The notes: a model not told the origin generated them from the letters alone. A stretch of 64,000 bases of DNA from Methylobacterium phyllostachyos (GCF_900103445.1 NZ_FNHS01000008.1:186001-250000), one strand, 5' to 3'; positions 1 to 9,345 are shown, numbered from the stretch's first letter. Program-made: numbers and translations.

Positions 1-1729
1 CCTTCGCGTAATCGGCAAAGAGCGGGTCGAGGGTGTCGCGGATCTCGGAGGCCGCCACATCCTCCTTGTAGAGCTTGCTGAGCCGCGAGCCGTCATGGGC
101 GGCGCCGAGATACAGGTGGTAGCGCTCGGGGCCGCGGCCCACGAGGCCGATCTCGGAGATGAACGGTCGGGCGCAGCCATTCGGGCAGCCGGTGGAGCGG
201 ATCGTGATCGGCTCCTCGGCGAGGCCGTGGGACGCGAGGCTCTCCTCCAGCTCGCTCATCAGGTCCGGCAGGTAGCGCTCGCTCTCGGCGAGCGCGAGGC
301 CGCAGGTCGGCAGGGCCACGCAGGCGAGCGAGTTGCGCCGCAATGCGCTCGCGCCCCGGGTGAGGCCGTACTCATCGACCAGCGCGTCGATCTCGGCGCG
401 CTTCTCGGCCGGGACGTTGGCGATGATGACGTTCTGGTTGCCGGTGAGGCGGAAATCGCCCTCATGGACCTCGGCAATGCGGCGCAGGCCGGAGAGGAAT
501 TGCGGCCCGTCCGCGATGTCCTTGATCCGGCCAGACGGCACGTAGAGGGTGAGGTGATAGCGGCCATCGTCGCCCTCGACCCAGCCGTAGCGGTCGCCGT
601 TGTCGGTGAACGCGAAGGGCTTTGGCGCGCCGAGCGTCTTGCCGATCCGCTTCTCCACCTCGGCCCGGAAGGCGTCGAGGCCGTAGCGCTCGATCGTGTA
701 TTTGAGCCGGGCGTTCTTGCGGTTCTTGCGGTTGCCCCAGTCCCGCTGGACCGTCATCACCGCCTCGGCGACCTTCACGGCGTCCTCAGGCGCCACGAAG
801 CCCATCACGTCGGCGGTGCGCGGGAAGGTGTCGGGCTCGCCATGGGTCATGCCCATGCCGCCGCCGACCGTCACGTTCCAGCCGGTGACCTGGTTTTTCT
901 TGTCCAAGATCGCGATGAAGCCGAGATCGTGGGCGAAGATGTCGACCTCGTTGGAGGGCGGCACCGCGATGACGGTCTTGAACTTCCGCGGCAGGTAGGT
1001 GCGGCCGTAGACCGGCTCGACCTCGGCCTCCTCCTCGCCGCCGACCACGCGCTCACCGTCGAGCCAGATCTCCCGCCACGCGCTGGTCTTGGGCAGCAGC
1101 GAGTCGGAGATGTCCTTGGCGAGCTGGTATGCGGCCTTGTGGGCGCCGGCCTGGGCGGGGTTCGTGGCCGCCATGACGTTGCGGTTGACGTCGCCGCAGG
1201 CCGCGATCGTGTCGAGGAGCGCCGCGTCGATCGCCGCCATCGTGCGCTTCAGGTTCGACTTGATCACGCCGTGATACTGGAAGGTCTGGCGCGTCGTCGC
1301 CCGCAGGGCGCTGCCCGCATAGGTGACCGCGATATGGTCCAGCGCAAGCCACTGCTTCGGCGTGATGACGCCGCCCGCGATGCGCAGGCGGATCATGAAG
1401 CTGTAGGCCTTGTCGAGCTTCTTCTTGGTCCGCTCGGGGCGCAGGTCGCGGTCGTCCTGCATGTACATCCCGTGGAACTTCACGAGCTGCCCGTCATCCT
1501 CCGAGATCGCCCCGGTGGCGTGCTTCAGGAGCCCGTCCGCCAGCGTGCCGCGGAGATAGCCGCTGGCGATCTTGATGTGCTCGTTGGCCGCGAGTTTTTC
1601 CGCGCGCGCGGCCTCGGCGTCCGTGATCGGGCGGGAGGTCGGCGGGGTCTCGTAGACGCGTTTGGCCGGCGTGGCGGTCGGGCCGGGGGCCGGGGTCTCA
1701 ACGGTGTCGCGGGGGCTGTGGTCGTCCAT
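1..1729 (-). CDS. cysI: Sulfite reductase hemoprotein beta subunit (3' end cut by window)
   Basis: Six-electron reduction of sulfite to sulfide in cysteine biosynthesis, with electrons supplied by the CysJ flavoprotein. About 576 codons are visible, starting with MDDHSPRDTVE; the family is about 570 residues, so only the last few codons lie outside the window. The siroheme/4Fe-4S ligands are visible as CVALPTC (about residue 470) and CPNGC (about 515). The N-terminal ferredoxin-like repeat is also present (LVKFHGMYMQDDRDLR and a matching second half). It lies downstream of cysJ on the same strand, with a 182-bp gap that holds a palindromic repeat. It is probably co-transcribed with cysJ from the operator-bearing promoter near position 3735. 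The identification rests on motifs and context and is very secure. Confidence 0.96.
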   Translation of the reverse strand, partial: MDDHSPRDTVETPAPGPTATPAKRVYETPPTSRPITDAEAARAEKLAANEHIKIASGYLRGTLADGLLKHATGAISEDDGQLVKFHGMYMQDDRDLRPERTKKKLDKAYSFMIRLRIAGGVITPKQWLALDHIAVTYAGSALRATTRQTFQYHGVIKSNLKRTMAAIDAALLDTIAACGDVNRNVMAATNPAQAGAHKAAYQLAKDISDSLLPKTSAWREIWLDGERVVGGEEEAEVEPVYGRTYLPRKFKTVIAVPPSNEVDIFAHDLGFIAILDKKNQVTGWNVTVGGGMGMTHGEPDTFPRTADVMGFVAPEDAVKVAEAVMTVQRDWGNRKNRKNARLKYTIERYGLDAFRAEVEKRIGKTLGAPKPFAFTDNGDRYGWVEGDDGRYHLTLYVPSGRIKDIADGPQFLSGLRRIAEVHEGDFRLTGNQNVIIANVPAEKRAEIDALVDEYGLTRGASALRRNSLACVALPTCGLALAESERYLPDLMSELEESLASHGLAEEPITIRSTGCPNGCARPFISEIGLVGRGPERYHLYLGAAHDGSRLSKLYKEDVAASEIRDTLDPLFADYAK

Positions 1730-1756
1730 GGGGTGAATCCGTCTGTCTGAACGCGT

Positions 1757-1855
1757 CTCCCTCCCCACGGGGAAGGTGCCGGGCGGAGCGAAGCCGGTGC
1801 AGGACGTCAATGGGATCCGCGACAGGCCCCCTCTCCCGCACGGGAGAGGGGACCC
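1757..1855. repeat. Intergenic palindromic repeat between cysJ and cysI
   Basis: The gap between the two sulfite reductase genes holds GC-rich palindromes. The strongest is a perfect 11-bp stem (1828-1838 with 1841-1851, 2-nt gap) built from CCCCTCTCCCG. The sequence resembles a divergent member of the repeat seen between ileS and lspA and between fdoH and fdoI. No T-run follows, so simple termination is not obvious. Confidence 0.6.
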
Positions 1856-1911
1856 GCGCCCCGTCCGGCTCCGCTGCAATCTCGATCCTGCGGCCTCGGA
1901 AGGCCGGTCCG

Positions 1912-3681
1912 TTAGTAAACGTCCTGCTGGTAGCGATGGCTGCGTTCCAAAGCCGCGACCTGCGCCTCGGCCTCGGCGGTGCTCAGGGATTTGACCGCCT
2001 CGTAGGCCTTCACCACCGCCGCGCGCACGTCCTTGGCCATGTTCTTGGCATCGCCGCACACGTAGAAATGGGCGCCGCCGTCCAGCCAGGAGACCAGTTC
2101 CTTGGCGTTGTGGACGATCCGATCCTGCACGTAGATCTTCTCCGGCTGGTCCCGCGAGAAGGCCACGTCGATCTTGGTGAGCGACCGGTCCTCCAGGGCC
2201 TCCTGCCATTCGAGCTGGTACAGGAAGTCGTGGAGGAAGTGGCGGTCGCCGAAGAACAGCCACGACCGGCCGGGGGCCTCGATCGCCCGGCGCTCCTGCA
2301 CGAAGGCGCGGAACGGCGCGACGCCGGTGCCCGGCCCGACCATGATGATGTCGGTGGCCGGATCCTGCGGCAGGCGGAAATGCCGGTTCGGCTTCAGCCG
2401 CACCCGCAGCTTGGCGCCGTCGCGGATTCGGTCGGCGACGTGGACCGAGGCGACTCCTGAGCGGGCGCGGCCGTGGGTCTCGTAGCGCACCGCCGCGATG
2501 GCGAGGTGGACCTCGTCGCCCACCTCCTTGCGCGAGGAGGCGATCGAGTAGGCCCGGGGCGGCAGCGGCCGGGTGATGGTGCCGATATGCTCGGCCGTGA
2601 GCTTGGCCGGGTAGGTCGCCAGCAGGTCGATCAGGTGCCGGCCCTCGATCCAGGCCTTGGCCTCGCCGCTGTCGATGAGCTTCTGCGCATCCGTGTGGCC
2701 GGTGGCCTTCACGAAGCGCTCGATCGTGGCGGCCGAGAGCGTAGTGATATCCCGCTCGGCGAGCAGCGCCTTGCGCAGGGCCTCGTCGCCCGAAAGCCCG
2801 GCGGCGTTGAGGATCTCGTCCACGAGCTGCGGGTCGTTCTCGGGGAAGATCTCCAGCGAATCACCCGGCTCGTAGGCCGGCGCCCCGTCCTCGAAGGCGA
2901 GCGCGAGGTGGATCGTCTCCTTGTCGGAGCGCGACGAGTTGAGGTTCACGTGCTCGACGACCTCGACCACCAGGGGCTCGCGGCTCGGCTCGGCCTCGTC
3001 GTCCTCGCCCGCGGCAGCGCGGGCGAAATCCACCGCCACGACGTTGTCGGACGTGTCCGCCGGCGCCAGCGCCTTGAGCGTGCCCTTGATCCATTCGGCG
3101 GCGGGCGTCTCGAAATCGAGGTCAAGGTCGGCGCGCTCGGCGGCGCGCTTGCCGCCCAGGGCCTCGAAGCGCGCGTCGAGCGCCTTCCCGATGGCGCAGA
3201 ACTCCGCGTAGGAGGTGTCACCGAGCGCCAGCACCGCGAACTCGACGCCGTCGAGGCGCGGGGCGCCCTCCCCCATCAGCTCGCCATAGGCCCGCACGGC
3301 CCGGGCCGGCGGCTCGCCCTCGCCCCAGGTCGCCGCGATGGCGATGAGCTTGCCGGCCGTCGGCAGGGTCGCGAGGTCGAGGTCGGCGAAATCCACGACC
3401 TTCGGCTTGAAGCCCTGCTTGCGCGCGAGCTTCGCGACGCTGCCGGCCAGCGCCTCGGAATTCCCCGATTCGCTGGCGTAGATCACGGTCAGCGGCGCGG
3501 CGGCCTTGGGCGGGGCGGCTGGGACCGCGGCCGGCTGGCCGCCCGCGGCGTCGAGGCCCGCCAGGAAGCCGGCGAGCCACGCGCGCTGCGTGGGACTCGC
3601 GGCACCGAGCACGGCGTCGAGGCTGGCGCGCTCGCCATCCCCAAACGGGGCGGTGCGCGGGAGGAGATTCTGGCGGGACAT
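1912..3681 (-). CDS. cysJ: Sulfite reductase (NADPH) flavoprotein alpha subunit
   Basis: Carries electrons from NADPH through FAD and FMN to CysI. The 589-aa protein has an unconserved N-terminal segment, a flavodoxin domain from about residue 64 (TVIYASESGNSEALAG is the FMN phosphate loop), an FAD-binding domain with the RAYSIASS motif, and an NADPH domain with GPGTGVAPFRAF. It ends in the aromatic Tyr that stacks on FAD (QQDVY). The length matches CysJ (about 600). The start is the ATG at 3681, with no better candidate nearby. It is the first gene of cysJ-cysI. Its promoter region carries the GTTC-N8-GAAC inverted repeat shared with cysH and sbp, which suggests control by sulfur status. Confidence 0.95.
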   Translation of the reverse strand: MSRQNLLPRTAPFGDGERASLDAVLGAASPTQRAWLAGFLAGLDAAGGQPAAVPAAPPKAAAPLTVIYASESGNSEALAGSVAKLARKQGFKPKVVDFADLDLATLPTAGKLIAIAATWGEGEPPARAVRAYGELMGEGAPRLDGVEFAVLALGDTSYAEFCAIGKALDARFEALGGKRAAERADLDLDFETPAAEWIKGTLKALAPADTSDNVVAVDFARAAAGEDDEAEPSREPLVVEVVEHVNLNSSRSDKETIHLALAFEDGAPAYEPGDSLEIFPENDPQLVDEILNAAGLSGDEALRKALLAERDITTLSAATIERFVKATGHTDAQKLIDSGEAKAWIEGRHLIDLLATYPAKLTAEHIGTITRPLPPRAYSIASSRKEVGDEVHLAIAAVRYETHGRARSGVASVHVADRIRDGAKLRVRLKPNRHFRLPQDPATDIIMVGPGTGVAPFRAFVQERRAIEAPGRSWLFFGDRHFLHDFLYQLEWQEALEDRSLTKIDVAFSRDQPEKIYVQDRIVHNAKELVSWLDGGAHFYVCGDAKNMAKDVRAAVVKAYEAVKSLSTAEAEAQVAALERSHRYQQDVY

Positions 3682-3724
3682 TAGGGGACCATGTCGGGGC
3701 CTGGACGGCCTGTGTCAATCGAAA

Positions 3725-3746
3725 GACGTTCGTTTTACAGAACGTC
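3725..3746. promoter_or_regulatory. Inverted repeat operator A (GACGTTC-N8-GAACGTC) upstream of cysJ
   Basis: A perfect 7-bp inverted repeat with an 8-nt AT-rich spacer; the core GTTC is at 3728-3731 and GAAC at 3740-3743. It lies 47-62 bp upstream of the cysJ start. A -35-like TTGGAC on the minus strand (3744-3749) overlaps its outer end, so the palindrome would sit in the promoter spacer. The same core occurs before cysH and sbp. Confidence 0.7.
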
Positions 3747-3792
3747 CAAAGTTTGGAACATCACGTTCGCTGCGCCGCGAAGAAAGAGAAAA

Positions 3793-4368
3793 TCATTCTC
3801 CGACGACCGCGAGAACAGGGCCGGTCCCCGGCAGGTGCCGCCCGTTCTTCGGGGGCGCCGGCAGGGGCAGGGCCGTGGTGGACTTCACCTTCTCCATGGC
3901 GAAGCGCGAGGTGACGTTCTTCAAGGGCAGCACCGCGATCAGGTGCTTGTAGAAGCTGTCGTAGGCCTGCATGTCGGCGACCACGACGCGCAGCATGTAA
4001 TCCACGTCACCGGCCATCCGATAGAATTCCAGCACTTCCGGCATGGCCGAAACAGTTGCGGCGAAGCGCTGCAGCCACTCCTGGGAGTGGTCGGCCGTCT
4101 CGATGGAGACGAAGACCGTCAGCCCGAGGCCGAGCTTCACCGGATCGAGCACCGCCACCCGCCGGTCGATCACGCCGTCGGCCTCCAGCTTCTGGATGCG
4201 CTTCCAGCAGGGCGTCTGGGACAGGCCCACGCGCTCGCCGATCGCCGCGATGGAGAGCGTCGCGTCCGTCTGCAGGAGGGCGAGAATCTTGAGATCGATC
4301 GCGTCCAAGACTGTCTCCGTAGGGTCCGACCGCGCGGCGCCGCCCGCGTCCGGGATAGGGTCTCTCAC
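3793..4368 (-). CDS. Lrp/AsnC-family transcriptional regulator
   Basis: An N-terminal winged helix-turn-helix (LDAIDLKILALLQTDATL, then IGERVGLSQTPCWKRIQKLE) is followed by a RAM/ACT-like ligand domain (FYRMAGDVDYMLRVVVADM). This is the standard Lrp architecture, with a Pro-rich tail of about 25 residues. The longest reading frame starts at GTG 4368; a TTG at 4308 would give MDAIDLKIL, the usual family N-terminus, so the true start may be there. It lies between cysJ and cysH, divergent from cysH, with operator B in the shared promoter region. That placement makes it a candidate regulator of the sulfur genes, but this is inference: Lrp members also control leucine, proline or cysteine degradation genes. 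Confidence 0.9.
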   Translation of the reverse strand: MRDPIPDAGGAARSDPTETVLDAIDLKILALLQTDATLSIAAIGERVGLSQTPCWKRIQKLEADGVIDRRVAVLDPVKLGLGLTVFVSIETADHSQEWLQRFAATVSAMPEVLEFYRMAGDVDYMLRVVVADMQAYDSFYKHLIAVLPLKNVTSRFAMEKVKSTTALPLPAPPKNGRHLPGTGPVLAVVGE

Positions 4369-4476
4369 AGGGCGTTAAGAAGATTCTTTCTCCGGACGCC
4401 ATCGAATCCCGCGAGGCGCTGTGTGCAACCGCACGCCGAACCCCGCGCCCAGACCCGACAAGCGAACCGAAGCGCC

Positions 4477-4500
4477 TTGACTTCGTTCGGTATAGCGAAC
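4477..4500. promoter_or_regulatory. Promoter element and operator B upstream of cysH
   Basis: TTGACT at 4477-4482 (-35-like) is followed after 2 nt by GTTC (4485-4488), 8 nt, and GAAC (4497-4500). The operator ends 72 bp before the cysH start and about 120 bp from the divergent Lrp gene. The arrangement TTGACT-TC-GTTC is identical to that upstream of sbp. No convincing -10 hexamer is visible at the expected 17-bp spacing. Confidence 0.65.
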
Positions 4501-4572
4501 ATCTCGACCGTTCGACAACAGGGTCCGGCGCGCGCCGGCCCAGGATCCACGTTCAAACCCGGGACCGTCGCA

Positions 4573-5409
4573 ATGACCCGTCCGGACCGACAGACGGCCG
4601 AAGCCCTCGCGGAGCGGCTGTCCGGGCTCGACCTGACCAGCCGCCTCCACCTGATCGCTGCCGAGATCCCCGGCCGGCTCGTGTTCACCACGAGCCTCGG
4701 CGTCGAGGATCAGGCGCTCACCCACGCCCTGGCAATGGCCAAGCTTGCCGCGGGGCAGGCCAACGGTCAGACCATGGGCCGCGTCGAGATCGTCACCCTC
4801 GATACCGGCCGCTTGTTCGCCGAGACCTACGACACCTGGACCGAGACCGAATCGGCCTACGGCATCCGAATCACCGCCTATGCGCCGGAGCGCGTGGCCG
4901 TGGAGGATTTCGTGCGGGACGAGGGCATCAACGGCTTCCGGCGTTCGGTGGCGGCCCGCCAGGCCTGCTGCGGCTTCCGCAAGGTCGAGCCGCTGGGCCG
5001 TGCCCTTGAGGGGGCGAGCGGCTGGCTCACCGGGCTGCGGGCCGGCCAGTCGGCCAATCGCGCCGAGACGCCGCTCGCGGAGCTCGATGCCGTGCGCGGC
5101 CTGATCAAGCTGAACCCGCTGGCCGACTGGACCCGGGCGCAGGTCGACAGCTTCGTGCGCGAGAACTTCGTCCCCTACAACGTTCTCCATGATCGCGGCT
5201 TCCCGTCGATCGGCTGCGCCCCCTGCACCCGGGCCGTGAAGCTCGGCGAGCCGGAGCGCGCCGGCCGCTGGTGGTGGGAGCAGGAAGACAAGAAGGAATG
5301 CGGCCTGCACGTCGGACGCCCCGGCGCATCGGTGCAGCCCGGCCAGGAGGCCGCCGCGTTCGAGACCATCCAGACCGAAACCCATCGCCAGCCGGAGTTC
5401 GCCCGATGA
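4573..5409 (+). CDS. cysH: Phosphoadenylyl/adenylyl-sulfate reductase, iron-sulfur type
   Basis: Reduces APS (or PAPS) to sulfite with thioredoxin as donor. The 278-aa protein has the PP-loop-related N-terminus ([22 protein letters not shown]). It carries the CysCys pair at 132-133 and CAPC at 215-218, which together ligate a 4Fe-4S cluster, and the catalytic ECGLH at 242-246. The CC/CXXC set is the signature of plant-type APS reductases, as opposed to enteric PAPS reductases. The ATG at 4573 was chosen because it begins the conserved region; the open frame extends upstream through the promoter. It overlaps cysD by 3 nt (5406-5409), indicating translational coupling in cysHDN. No APS kinase gene is present, in line with direct APS use. 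Confidence 0.95.
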   Translation: MTRPDRQTAEALAERLSGLDLTSRLHLIAAEIPGRLVFTTSLGVEDQALTHALAMAKLAAGQANGQTMGRVEIVTLDTGRLFAETYDTWTETESAYGIRITAYAPERVAVEDFVRDEGINGFRRSVAARQACCGFRKVEPLGRALEGASGWLTGLRAGQSANRAETPLAELDAVRGLIKLNPLADWTRAQVDSFVRENFVPYNVLHDRGFPSIGCAPCTRAVKLGEPERAGRWWWEQEDKKECGLHVGRPGASVQPGQEAAAFETIQTETHRQPEFAR

Positions 5410-6356
5410 GCGCCGCCCTCGCCGCTGCCGTGCAGCCGAGCGCCCCTGCCCCCGCCGACCGCCTCAGCCACCTCAAGCGGCTGGAGGCCGAGGCCATCCA
5501 CATCTTCCGGGAGACGGTCGCCGAGACCGAGAACCCGGTGATGCTCTACTCGATCGGCAAGGATTCTTCCGTCCTGCTGCATCTGGCGTTGAAGGCCTTC
5601 GCGCCGGGGCGGCTGCCGTTCCCGCTGCTCCACGTCGACACCACGTGGAAGTTCCGCGAGATGATCGCCTTCCGCGATGCCCGCGCCAAGGAACTCGGCC
5701 TCGACCTCCTGATCCATACCAACGCGGACGGGCTCGCCCGCGGGGTTGGCCCGGTGAGCCACGGCTCCGAGGTCCACACCGACGTGATGAAGACGCAGGC
5801 CCTGCGGCAAGCGCTCGACAAGCACAAGTTCGACGCGGCCTTCGGCGGCGCCCGGCGCGACGAGGAGGCGAGCCGCGCCAAGGAGCGGATCATCAGCTTG
5901 CGCACCGCGCAGCACCGCTGGGACCCGAAGCGCCAGCGCGCCGAGCCCTGGCACCTCTACAATCTCAAGAAGAAGCGCGGCGAGTCCCTGCGAGTCTTCC
6001 CGCTCTCGAACTGGACCGAGCTCGATATCTGGCTCTACATCGAGCAGGAAAACATTCCGATCGTGCCGCTCTACTTCGCCAAGGAGCGGCCCGTGGTGGA
6101 GCGCGACGGCCAGCTCATCATGGTCGATGACGAGCGGCTGCCGCTCGTCCCCGGCGAGACCCCGCAGCAGCGCCTCGTCCGTTTCCGCACACTCGGCTGC
6201 TACCCGCTGACCGGCGCGGTGGAGAGCGACGCGGCCACCTTGCCCGAGATCATCGGCGAGACGCTGGCGGCGCGCACCTCGGAGCGCCAGGGCCGGGTGA
6301 TCGACAAGGACGGCGCGGGCGCCATGGAGCGCAAGAAGCAGGAAGGTTACTTCTGA
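5406..6356 (+). CDS. cysD: Sulfate adenylyltransferase subunit 2
   Basis: ATP-sulfurylase small subunit, making APS from ATP and sulfate. The 316-aa protein has the PP-loop SIGKDSS at 49-55, followed by the family blocks [13 protein letters not shown] and [17 protein letters not shown], and it ends with the conserved KKQEGYF. The start ATG overlaps the cysH stop as ATGA; an upstream extension of the frame lies inside cysH. It ends with TGATG shared with the cysN start. It acts with the CysN GTPase as a heterodimer in the cytoplasm. Length and all motifs are typical. Confidence 0.97.
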   Translation: MSAALAAAVQPSAPAPADRLSHLKRLEAEAIHIFRETVAETENPVMLYSIGKDSSVLLHLALKAFAPGRLPFPLLHVDTTWKFREMIAFRDARAKELGLDLLIHTNADGLARGVGPVSHGSEVHTDVMKTQALRQALDKHKFDAAFGGARRDEEASRAKERIISLRTAQHRWDPKRQRAEPWHLYNLKKKRGESLRVFPLSNWTELDIWLYIEQENIPIVPLYFAKERPVVERDGQLIMVDDERLPLVPGETPQQRLVRFRTLGCYPLTGAVESDAATLPEIIGETLAARTSERQGRVIDKDGAGAMERKKQEGYF

Positions 6357-7762
6357 TGACGGTGCATCAGGCCCCCAACGCCTTCGGCGACCGCGCGGCC
6401 GGCTACGCGGCCTTCCTCACCGCCCATCGCAACAAGGCGGTGCTGCGCTTCATCGCCTGCGGCTCGGTGGATGATGGCAAGTCGACCCTGATCGGGCGGC
6501 TGCTGCACGACACCAAGCAGATCTTCGACGACCAGATCTCGGCGCTCCAGCGCGATTCGCGCAAGCACGGGACTCAGGGGCAGGAGGTTGATCTCGCGCT
6601 GCTGGTGGACGGCCTCCAGGCCGAGCGTGAGCAGGGCATCACCATCGACGTCGCCTACCGGTTCTTCTCCACCGACAAGCGCTCCTTCATCGTGGCCGAC
6701 ACGCCCGGCCACGAGCAGTACACCCGCAACATGGCCACCGGCGCCTCGACGGCCGACGTGGCGGTGATCCTGGTGGATGCCCGCCAGGGCCTGACCCGCC
6801 AGACCCGCCGCCACGCGCTGCTGGTCTCCAATCTCGGGATCCGCCGCGTCGTGCTGGCGGTGAACAAGATGGACCTCGTCGGCTGGGCGCAGGGCACCTT
6901 CGACGGCATCGTGGCGGGCTTTTCGGACTTTGCCCGCGGGCTGAATTTCTCCGAGGTCAAGGCGATCCCGCTCTCGGCCAAGAACGGCGACAACGTCGTC
7001 GAGCCGGGCATCGCGGCGCCCTGGTACACGGGCAGCACGCTGCTGAACTACCTGGAGACCGTGCCGGTCCATGCCGAGGCGCTCAACGCGCCGTTCCGGA
7101 TGGCGGTGCAATGGGTCAACCGGCCGAATTCCGAGTTCCGCGGCTATAGCGGCCGGATCGCCAGCGGCCGCGTGCGCCCAGGCGATTCGGTGACGGTCCA
7201 GCCCTCCGGCCGGACCTCCACGGTGGCGCGGATCTACACTGCCGACGGCGACCTGCCCGAGGCCGGCGAGGATGAGTCGGTCACGCTGGTGCTGGCCGAT
7301 CAGATCGACGTGTCCCGCGGGCAGGTGATCGCGGCCACCGACGCGCCGATGCGGGTCACCGAGACCCTCGACGCCCGCCTGTTCTGGACGGCCGAGACCG
7401 ATCTCAACCCGGGCGCGAGCCTGTTCGCCAAGGTCGGCACCGCCACGGTCACCGCGACTGTGGAACGGATCGTCTCGCGCATCGACCCCGAGACCGGCAA
7501 GCCCGGCCCGGCCGAGCGCCTGTCGGCCAACGATATCGCGGACGTGGCGCTCCGCCTTGACCGGCCGGTGGCGGTGGATGCCTACGCGGCGAACCGCGAG
7601 ACCGGCAGCCTGATCCTGATCGACCGCGAGACCACCGATACGGCGGCGCTCGGGCTGATCCTGGCGCCGAAGCCGGAGACCGCGAAGGCGGCGACGCCCG
7701 ATGCGAAGCCTGCGGACGGGGGCGGCTTCCTCGCCCGGCTCGGCCGCCTGTTTGGACGCTAA
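6356..7762 (+). CDS. cysN: Sulfate adenylyltransferase subunit 1 (GTPase)
   Basis: A 468-aa GTPase of the EF-Tu superfamily that couples GTP hydrolysis to APS synthesis by CysD. It has G1 GSVDDGKST (36-44), G3 DTPGH (115-119) and G4 NKMD (170-173), followed by two beta-barrel domains. In many alphaproteobacteria CysN is fused to an APS kinase (CysC) of about 170 residues. Here the protein ends after the barrels with a short Ala/Pro linker, so no kinase domain is present. This agrees with the iron-sulfur-type CysH in the same operon. It overlaps the cysD stop by 1 nt. The operon ends in a cluster of hairpins at 7764-7911. Confidence 0.96.
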   Translation: MTVHQAPNAFGDRAAGYAAFLTAHRNKAVLRFIACGSVDDGKSTLIGRLLHDTKQIFDDQISALQRDSRKHGTQGQEVDLALLVDGLQAEREQGITIDVAYRFFSTDKRSFIVADTPGHEQYTRNMATGASTADVAVILVDARQGLTRQTRRHALLVSNLGIRRVVLAVNKMDLVGWAQGTFDGIVAGFSDFARGLNFSEVKAIPLSAKNGDNVVEPGIAAPWYTGSTLLNYLETVPVHAEALNAPFRMAVQWVNRPNSEFRGYSGRIASGRVRPGDSVTVQPSGRTSTVARIYTADGDLPEAGEDESVTLVLADQIDVSRGQVIAATDAPMRVTETLDARLFWTAETDLNPGASLFAKVGTATVTATVERIVSRIDPETGKPGPAERLSANDIADVALRLDRPVAVDAYAANRETGSLILIDRETTDTAALGLILAPKPETAKAATPDAKPADGGGFLARLGRLFGR

Positions 7763-7763
7763 A

Positions 7764-7911
7764 GTCTGGGTTTCAAAAGGGCGAGCCCTTTTGCGGGTGC
7801 AGGGCAGAGCCCTGCGGTACGGGTCTTCAGCCCCCTCAAGGGGGCTGAAGACCCGTTCGCCGGGGTTTCACCCCGACACCCCACCAAAGGGCTTGGCCCT
7901 TTGGGAACCCT
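7764..7911. repeat. Five-hairpin intergenic repeat downstream of cysN (class R1)
   Basis: The entire gap between cysN and the convergent monooxygenase gene is a string of perfect palindromes: AAAAGGGC/GCCCTTTT at 7775-7792; GCAGGGC/GCCCTGC at 7799-7815; an 18-bp stem 7819-7836 with 7839-7856; CGGGG/CCCCG at 7861-7875; AAAGGGC/GCCCTTT at 7886-7902. The module order matches the element at 35581-35689. It probably also terminates transcription from both sides, although no T-run marks it. Confidence 0.75.
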
Positions 7912-7925
7912 GACATCTCCCGGTG

Positions 7926-8951
7926 TCAGGCCGCCTGCGACGTAGCGGCAAGACCCCAGGCCTGCGCCAGCAACGCGTAGGATTCGTGGCGCGCCGCCTG
8001 ATCGGGGATCGCCGAGACGATCATCAGCTCGTCGGCCTGCGTGCGCGCGACCATGTCGGCGAGCCGGGCCCGCAGGGTCTCGGGGCTGCCCACGTGCAGG
8101 CGGTCGCGGCCGCGCTCAATCTGAATCCGTTCGCCGTCGGAATAGGGGTAGGCCAGGGCCTCGGCGAGGCTCGGCAGCGGCCGGTACTCGCCCCGCTCCC
8201 GCCGCAGCGTCGCCAAGCGGGCGCTGGACGCCAGCCGTTCGGCCTCCGCGTCCGTGGAAGCGCAGATCGCCGCCACCGCCAGGATCGCGTGGGGTTGCGT
8301 GCCGAGGCGCGTCGGCTGGAACCGGTTCCGATAGTCGAGCATCGGTGGCTCGGCCGGCATGCCGGAGAAGTGCTGCGCGAAGCCGAAACCGCAGCCGATC
8401 TCGGCCGCGAGCCGCGCACTGTAATCGGAGGAGCCGAGCAGGAAGAGCGGCGGCAGCGGAACCCCCGCCGGACTCGCCTCGATCCGGGTGAACGGGTGCC
8501 CCTCCGGGAAGCCGCCGTCCCAGAACAGCAATTCCTGCAGGCGGTCGAGGAAGTCGTCACCGCCGCCCTCCCCCGGAGCCTCCCGGCGGCGCAGCGCCCG
8601 CGCGGTGAGCCCGTCCGTTCCGGGCGCCCGCCCGAGGCCGAGATCGATCCGCCCTGGGAACAGCGCCTCCAGCACCCGAAAGCGCTCCGCCACCATCAGC
8701 GGTGCGTGGTTCGGTAGCATGATCCCGCCCGAGCCGACCCGGAGGTTCCGGGTCGCGGCGGCGATCTGGCCGATCATGATCTCGGGAGCCGGGCTCGCCA
8801 CGTTGGGCAGGGCGTGGTGCTCGGCGAGCCAGTAGCGCCGGTAGCCGAGGCCATCGACGTGCCGGGCGAGCGCCAGGGTGTCGTGCAGCGCCTGCGCCGG
8901 GGTCGATTCGGCGCTGACGAAGGAGAGATCGAGGACGGAGAGCGGTGTCAT
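7926..8951 (-). CDS. LLM-class flavin-dependent oxidoreductase (luciferase-like)
   Basis: A luciferase-like monooxygenase of 341 aa if started at the ATG at 8951 (MTPLSVLDLSFVS), where family homology begins; an upstream ATG at 8993 adds 14 unconserved residues. Visible blocks are YWLAEHHALPNVASPAPE, VGSGGIMLPNHAPL and FPGRIDLGLGRAPGTD, diagnostic of the MsnO8/YhbW-like subgroup. These enzymes use reduced FMN supplied by a separate reductase; the substrate cannot be inferred. It converges on cysN. There is no sulfonate-utilisation (ssu) context apart from lying next to sulfur genes, so a role in organosulfur oxidation would be speculation. Confidence 0.88.
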   Translation of the reverse strand: MTPLSVLDLSFVSAESTPAQALHDTLALARHVDGLGYRRYWLAEHHALPNVASPAPEIMIGQIAAATRNLRVGSGGIMLPNHAPLMVAERFRVLEALFPGRIDLGLGRAPGTDGLTARALRRREAPGEGGGDDFLDRLQELLFWDGGFPEGHPFTRIEASPAGVPLPPLFLLGSSDYSARLAAEIGCGFGFAQHFSGMPAEPPMLDYRNRFQPTRLGTQPHAILAVAAICASTDAEAERLASSARLATLRRERGEYRPLPSLAEALAYPYSDGERIQIERGRDRLHVGSPETLRARLADMVARTQADELMIVSAIPDQAARHESYALLAQAWGLAATSQAA

Positions 8952-9018
8952 GCTGGGAGAGATGGGGGCCTGGGCCGGCCGGCGCGAGGGCATGAGGGCC
9001 GGCGCTCGGCCACACGGG

Positions 9019-9345
9019 TCATGGTGCCGGCTCGTCGTCTGCGTGGGCAGCCTGAAACAGCGCCTCGAAGTCGCGACCGCCGTAGAACACGTTGGTGATC
9101 GTCACCGACTCGGCGCCGACCCGGTAGGCGATGACGGCGGATCTCTCGAACGGCACGGTTCTCAGGCCGGGTTCCAGATCATCGCGCGGGCGCCCACCAT
9201 GGGGCGCATCGCCGATCCGACGGCAGCGCGCGATGATCCGCCGGATGAAGCCCTCGGCGACGTTTTGATCCTGGCTCGCGTAGAGCACCACGTGGAAGAT
9301 GCCCCGAGGTCCGCCTCGGCCTCGCCCAGGAACACGACGGGCAGC

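Noticed and set aside
3754..3775. A second GAAC/GTTC pair just beyond operator A
   Set aside because: GAAC comes before GTTC with a 5-nt spacer, so both orientation and spacing differ from the shared operator.
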